Of a stretch of 19,639 bases of DNA, positions 16,234 through 19,639 are shown piece by piece. Source of the DNA: JAYZQT01 sp964412235 (lineage in GTDB: Bacteria > Pseudomonadota > Alphaproteobacteria > MPNO01 > UBA830). The notes below the pieces were generated by a model. The model searched no databases, had not been told where the DNA came from, and saw only the letters and a list, made by a program, of their open reading frames with translations. Location: the NCBI GenBank assembly GCA_964412235.1, contig CAYPNT010000054.1:1-19639 (forward strand). The letters are read 5' to 3'. The number at the start of each line of letters is the position of its first letter. The first letter of the stretch is position 1. The position numbers and the translations under genes were made by a program.

Positions 16234-16291
16234 AACAACTCTTTAAACATATCGCCGTAACCTAAACGATGAATATCAACCAGAAGTGTCA

Positions 16292-17143
16292 CTATTTTAT
16301 TGCGATTTCCATCTTTCCAATGACATCGAAGTAACACTCTAGTTGGTCGCCTACCTCCAGCGGCCCAACTCCCTGCGGCGTCCCTGTCATGATGATATCA
16401 CCAGGGTACAGCGTATAGAACTTGGACGCGTATGCGATTAGTTTTCGACAACTGAAAATAAGGTGCCTGGTGTTAGAGTTCTGACGAACCTCACCGTTGA
16501 CGCGTAGCTGGAAATTGAGGTCGTCGGGATTGTCAATCTCATCTGCCGTCGTCATCCACGGACCTAGAACAGCATACGAGTCCAGCGATTTTCGCAGACT
16601 ACGGTCCTCGACACCACGAACCGTATTATCTAAGCCGATCGCATATCCGGCTACGATAGTAAGGGCTTCATCCTCTGAAACATTCTTGGCCGTTTGTCCA
16701 ATAATTATCGCTAGTTCAATCTCGTGGTCATTGCGGCGTTCGGTATGTGCGAGTGTGATACCATCACCCGGACCTACCAGCGCTGACGTCGCTTTTAAGA
16801 AAAGTCCATAGTCATCAATAGTTTTGATAGTTCGCCCAAAGTGTATTTCAACATCCTCTCGAGCCTCAGAAATATGATCGATATAGTTTGCCGGGGCCGC
16901 AATAATTTTAGTCGGGTTAGCGACCGGACTACGCAAAACAACGTTGTTCACACCCTGCACGTAGCCTAACTTCCGATCGGATTCTATTTTGGGTAAAAGA
17001 TTAACTAGGGCCGCAATCATTGCGTCACCGTGAGGACGAGGCCAGCCCACCAATGGCAAACTATCAAGCGCCGCGGTTACATCAATTAGTTGATTGCCTT
17101 TTACCAACCCGAGTTTGTTATTGTTGTATCGACATATTCTCAT
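16292..17143 (-). CDS. Fumarylacetoacetate hydrolase family protein (paralogue 2 of the operon)
   Basis: A 283-residue FAH-superfamily enzyme; members hydrolyse, decarboxylate or dehydrate 2-keto acids using a divalent metal. The metal ligands are Glu141 and Glu143 in NDHEIELAIIIG and Asp172 in IGLDNTVRG. The active-site glycine loop is IIMTGTPQGVGP. The start is ATG 17143, which overlaps the enolase stop by 4 bases (ATGA) and gives the N-terminus MRICRYNNNKLGLVKG, matching its paralogue at 18624-19481; an upstream in-frame start at 17182 would lie inside the enolase gene and is not favoured. The two paralogues align almost without gaps through the N-terminal half and core. Possible activities include 2,4-diketo-3-deoxy sugar acid hydrolase or 2-keto-3-deoxy sugar acid dehydratase. 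Confidence 0.92.
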   Translation of the reverse strand: MRICRYNNNKLGLVKGNQLIDVTAALDSLPLVGWPRPHGDAMIAALVNLLPKIESDRKLGYVQGVNNVVLRSPVANPTKIIAAPANYIDHISEAREDVEIHFGRTIKTIDDYGLFLKATSALVGPGDGITLAHTERRNDHEIELAIIIGQTAKNVSEDEALTIVAGYAIGLDNTVRGVEDRSLRKSLDSYAVLGPWMTTADEIDNPDDLNFQLRVNGEVRQNSNTRHLIFSCRKLIAYASKFYTLYPGDIIMTGTPQGVGPLEVGDQLECYFDVIGKMEIAIK

Positions 17144-18222
17144 ACGATTTTCCGAAATTCCTCTCTCGCGCCATCTGCCCACTCAATCCCATGGCCATGG
17201 GTTTCATTTGGCGCAATATTGCCGTTTTGGTCCATGTGAACAGGGTCAGAAAAAAGTGGTTCCAGAAGAGGAAAATCCTCCATCCAGCGTATGGCCGGTG
17301 CGGCACAAGCAACATGTATAAAGAGAGATGGCAAAAAATGCGGAGACACTACCAAGTTATAATGTTCCGCGATCTGAGCAATACGTAGGCTTTCTGTAAT
17401 ACCCCCCGCCATCGCGAGGTCGGGTTGAACAATCGAAACCGCGCGAGCGTCCATTAGCGGTTTCAACTCAATAACACCCTGGTGATGCTCACCCGTCGCA
17501 ATTGGTATTTGGCTATTGATTGCTAGTGTTGCAAAACCGTTAGTGTCGTGTGCAGGTAAAGGCTCCTCTAACCAGAGGGCATTCACATCTGCTAAAATGT
17601 TAGTCAACCACTGAGCCCGAGCCAAGTCGCACTTCTCGTTCGCATCCGCCATAATGTCTACCCCATCCGGCAGCGCCTCTGCCACCGCCTGTATCCGTTG
17701 CAAGTCGGGTGATGCGCCCGCTACCCGCAATTTTACGGCGGTGCAGCCTAAGTCTGCATATTCAAGCGCCTTCGCAACGGCAGCTTCAGGAGGTTGTGTG
17801 GGTCCAAAACCACCTGAACCATAAACCGGCAACGTTTTTTTTATACCGCCTAAAGCTTGATAAAGCGGCATCCCTAAGGACTTAGAATATAGGTCCCACA
17901 TTGCAACATCTATCGCGGCAATAGCGATATACCCAAATCCGCGCCCCAGTCGGTTTAACGAGCTAGCAAGATTACGCCATAGCACCTGAGGGGGTACGAG
18001 AGATTGCGCGACAACAAATCGCTCTAACATATCTTGAGCTATGTCACGTACATTGCTGCCGCCACCACCGAGGACATACGAGAAACCGGTTCCGCTTGTC
18101 CCGTCCGCGTTCTCCAGATCCACCACAATCACATCCACCGCCGTAATGCCGGAGCCCCCCGTCGGACCAGAAAGTGGAAAGACCCATAACTCAGCGGACG
18201 CCTTTGATATTGTTGAGGTCAC
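17140..18222 (-). CDS. Mandelate racemase/muconate lactonizing (enolase superfamily) enzyme
   Basis: A 360-residue enolase superfamily enzyme of the mandelate racemase subgroup, which abstracts the alpha proton of a carboxylate; most relatives are acid-sugar dehydratases. Residues seen: Lys164-Leu-Arg166 on the second barrel strand, metal ligands Asp193 (with Asn195, DAN), Glu219 (LEEP) and Glu245 (GEHHQG), and the His-Asp pair His295 (SPHF) and Asp268 (QPD), with Glu315 (MED) in the place of the family's electrophilic Glu. The spacing matches mandelate racemase closely after a 2-residue shift. Arg takes the place of the second lysine of the usual KxK. The start is GTG 18222, 3 bases after the DUF120 stop, with AAAGG 7 bases upstream. 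The exact substrate is undetermined. Confidence 0.92.
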   Translation of the reverse strand: MTSTISKASAELWVFPLSGPTGGSGITAVDVIVVDLENADGTSGTGFSYVLGGGGSNVRDIAQDMLERFVVAQSLVPPQVLWRNLASSLNRLGRGFGYIAIAAIDVAMWDLYSKSLGMPLYQALGGIKKTLPVYGSGGFGPTQPPEAAVAKALEYADLGCTAVKLRVAGASPDLQRIQAVAEALPDGVDIMADANEKCDLARAQWLTNILADVNALWLEEPLPAHDTNGFATLAINSQIPIATGEHHQGVIELKPLMDARAVSIVQPDLAMAGGITESLRIAQIAEHYNLVVSPHFLPSLFIHVACAAPAIRWMEDFPLLEPLFSDPVHMDQNGNIAPNETHGHGIEWADGAREEFRKIV

Positions 18223-18225
18223 ATT

Positions 18226-18627
18226 CTAGCCTTTCAGTGTAAGCGTTAAGCTCTCTCCGTCCTCGATCTGAAGTGCTTCCCGCACACCCACAGGCGCGAT
18301 AACCTCAACCTGGTATGGGGGATAGTTGTCAACAAGCGGATACAAAATAGCACCATCGATTTCACCCGCTATTGTGACATACCAACACTTCGCGTCACAA
18401 TCGTGCGGCCCATTGTTGGGGTTTTCGATAGCGACTCCTGACGTAGTCTTTAGCCGCACCCAAACAGGCATTGATTCTGGATCGTCTATAATTACGTTAA
18501 CGGTACCCGGAAAAGGCTCAATATCCAACCGCTCTCGAAACTGAGTCCTCGCCCAATCGATCTGAGTAAATGTGGCGCCCATCCCGATACCTGTAGCGAG
18601 CCTACCTATCAGTTGTTCTCCTTTCAT
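18226..18627 (-). CDS. DUF120 / archaeal CTP-dependent riboflavin kinase-like protein
   Basis: This 133-residue protein resembles archaeal RibK (the MJ0056 type), which phosphorylates riboflavin with CTP. The match covers the whole length: an N-terminal glycine loop GRLATGIGMGATF (8-20; RibK has SGLGEG), the central RERLDIEPFPGTVNV (31-45) with Thr42 and Asn44 at the places of the Mg-binding Thr and Asn of the RibK TLN motif, DGAILYP, and the C-terminal VEVIAPVGVREALQIEDGES. Archaeal RibK is about the same length. The start overlaps the FAH stop by 4 bases (ATGA) and the stop is 3 bases before the enolase start, so it is firmly inside the operon. Whether it phosphorylates riboflavin or another substrate is inference; bacteria normally use the unrelated RibF. 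Confidence 0.85.
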   Translation of the reverse strand: MKGEQLIGRLATGIGMGATFTQIDWARTQFRERLDIEPFPGTVNVIIDDPESMPVWVRLKTTSGVAIENPNNGPHDCDAKCWYVTIAGEIDGAILYPLVDNYPPYQVEVIAPVGVREALQIEDGESLTLTLKG

Positions 18628-19481
18628 TCGGCAGCACGAACGGGGACAGCCATTTCACCAATACCTTCACAATAACAATACATAGTATCACCCGGTTCCA
18701 CAGGTCCCACTCCCTCCGGGGTGCCTGTCATAATTACATCACCAGGATAAAGCGTGTAGAACTGAGAGCCATATTCGATCAACTTACGGCAATCAAATAT
18801 CAGTTTATCGGTGTTCGAGTTTTGTCGCTCCACATCACCTACGCGGATCGAGAAATCAAGTTTATCAGGGTTTTCTATTTCGTCTGCGGTTACTAACCAC
18901 GGGCCAAGAACCGAGTAACTGTCAATGGCTTTTCGAAGACTTCGCTCTTCAGTACCACGAACCGTCATGTCCAGGCCAATAGAATAACCAGCGACGTAAT
19001 CTAACGCATCTTCATAAGCAACGTTTTTCGCCGTTTTTCCTACGATCATAGAAACTTCAACCTCATGATCGTTGCGGCGGTCAGTGAAGTGAAGGTCCAC
19101 TCCTTCACCCGCACCAACTAAAATGGAATTCTTGAGAAAGAGACCATAATGATCGATTGTCTTAATATCGCGCCCAAAGTTAACGCCCTCGTCCTCTTGG
19201 GACTCTTCAAGATGCGCATAATAATTCACCGGTGCACCAATAACTTTTGTCGGGTTTGCCACCGGGCTTTTCAACACGACCGTTGAAATGGGGTGACGGG
19301 CCGCGGACGCGGAAAGATCAGCAGCCTTGGCGCAAACGGCGTCCAAATTAGCGATAAAGGCATCTCCCATGGGCGCTGGCCAACCTGTTTTATTTATTAC
19401 TTCTAAAGCGCCAGTAACGTCCGCAACGTCTTCCCCATCCACTAATCCTAGACGGTCATCGTTAAAACGGCATAGTTTCAT
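18624..19481 (-). CDS. Fumarylacetoacetate hydrolase family protein (paralogue 1, first gene of the operon)
   Basis: A 285-residue FAH-superfamily enzyme, close paralogue of the protein at 16292-17143. Metal ligands are Glu140 and Glu142 in NDHEVEVSMIVG and Asp171 in IGLDMTVRG; the glycine loop is VIMTGTPEGVGP. The start ATG 19481 is fixed by a very good ribosome-binding site and by matching N-termini in the two copies (MKLCRFNDDRLGLVDG). Differences between the copies concentrate in residues 45-66 and in the segment 92-101, near the substrate pocket of FAH enzymes, so the two may act on different intermediates or form a mixed oligomer. It leads a chain of four genes with overlapping or abutting ends. 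Confidence 0.93.
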   Translation of the reverse strand: MKLCRFNDDRLGLVDGEDVADVTGALEVINKTGWPAPMGDAFIANLDAVCAKAADLSASAARHPISTVVLKSPVANPTKVIGAPVNYYAHLEESQEDEGVNFGRDIKTIDHYGLFLKNSILVGAGEGVDLHFTDRRNDHEVEVSMIVGKTAKNVAYEDALDYVAGYSIGLDMTVRGTEERSLRKAIDSYSVLGPWLVTADEIENPDKLDFSIRVGDVERQNSNTDKLIFDCRKLIEYGSQFYTLYPGDVIMTGTPEGVGPVEPGDTMYCYCEGIGEMAVPVRAAE

Positions 19482-19639
19482 TTGCTTACCTCCCAAATTC
19501 AGTAGCACAACAAGTTTAATCGCATTCTCTATGCAATCGGTCCAGCGTAATCTTAGGGGTTGAGCGAGTTATAATGGAGCAATGGATACTTTCTAAAATC
19601 TAAGCTGGCGGTTTCTGTATTGGGTGTATTAGACTTTAT
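19482..19639 (-). promoter_or_regulatory. Upstream region of the FAH-DUF120-enolase operon
   Basis: A strong ribosome-binding site, GGGAGG on the minus strand (19494-19489), lies 7 bases before the ATG of the first FAH gene and decides its start. Further up, TATAAC (minus strand, 19573-19568) could be a -10 hexamer, but the sequence 17 bases before it (TTAGAA) is a poor -35. No gene starts in this stretch within the window. Confidence 0.35.

Noticed and set aside
17020..17388. Plus-strand open frame of 122 codons opposite the FAH-enolase junction
   Set aside because: It lies antisense to two well-supported genes, has no ribosome-binding site that I can see and its translation shows no domain-like pattern.
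1..19639. Search for tRNA, rRNA, tmRNA, CRISPR arrays, insertion sequences, prophage or attachment sites
   Set aside because: None seen by eye: no transposase or integrase-like protein, no regularly spaced repeats, and no cloverleaf-like or ssrA-like segment in the intergenic spaces, even next to smpB.

Overview
The window looks like a metagenome-derived piece of an alphaproteobacterial chromosome. The main reason is gene order: reading on the minus strand from position 10318 down to 1, it runs dapA, smpB, folK, rpoZ, rsh (relA/spoT), pdxJ, acpS, lepB, rnc, era, recO, parC. This is a well-known alphaproteobacterial housekeeping neighbourhood, and the proteins themselves (a single bifunctional Rsh, an omega subunit with a long acidic tail, RecO and Era of the alpha type) fit it. 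A run of ten N at 3594-3603 marks a scaffold join, which points to an assembled draft or MAG. I cannot name the genus.

Region 1 (1-10318) is the core block, nearly all on the minus strand. It covers DNA topology and repair (parC, recO), ribosome maturation and RNA processing (era, rnc), protein export (lepB), lipid carrier activation (acpS), vitamin B6 (pdxJ), stringent response (rsh), transcription (rpoZ), folate (folK), ribosome rescue (smpB) and lysine/peptidoglycan precursors (dapA). The only plus-strand gene here is a family 5 uracil-DNA glycosylase at 8240-8890, inserted between folK and smpB.

Region 2 (about 10430-15280) is accessory and on the plus strand. It holds two gene sets. The first is a haloacid dehalogenase-like hydrolase, an alpha/beta hydrolase and a PLP-dependent threonine/serine dehydratase-type enzyme, tightly packed. 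The second, after a 280-base intergenic region, is an unusual Rieske protein, a 109-residue-class unknown protein and a metal-dependent amidohydrolase, closed by a strong hairpin terminator at 15255-15284.

Region 3 (15283-19481) is a minus-strand catabolic operon read from the right: a fumarylacetoacetate hydrolase (FAH) family enzyme, a small protein resembling the archaeal CTP-dependent riboflavin kinase (DUF120), a mandelate racemase-type enolase superfamily enzyme, a second FAH paralogue, and a two-domain GNAT acetyltransferase. Start and stop codons overlap by 4 bases at two junctions and are 3 bases apart at a third, so the first four genes are probably translated as a coupled unit. An acid-sugar dehydratase plus FAH enzymes suggests breakdown of a sugar acid or similar hydroxy acid to a keto acid; the substrate is not decided by the sequence. 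The DUF120 protein inside this operon is the most unexpected item in the window.
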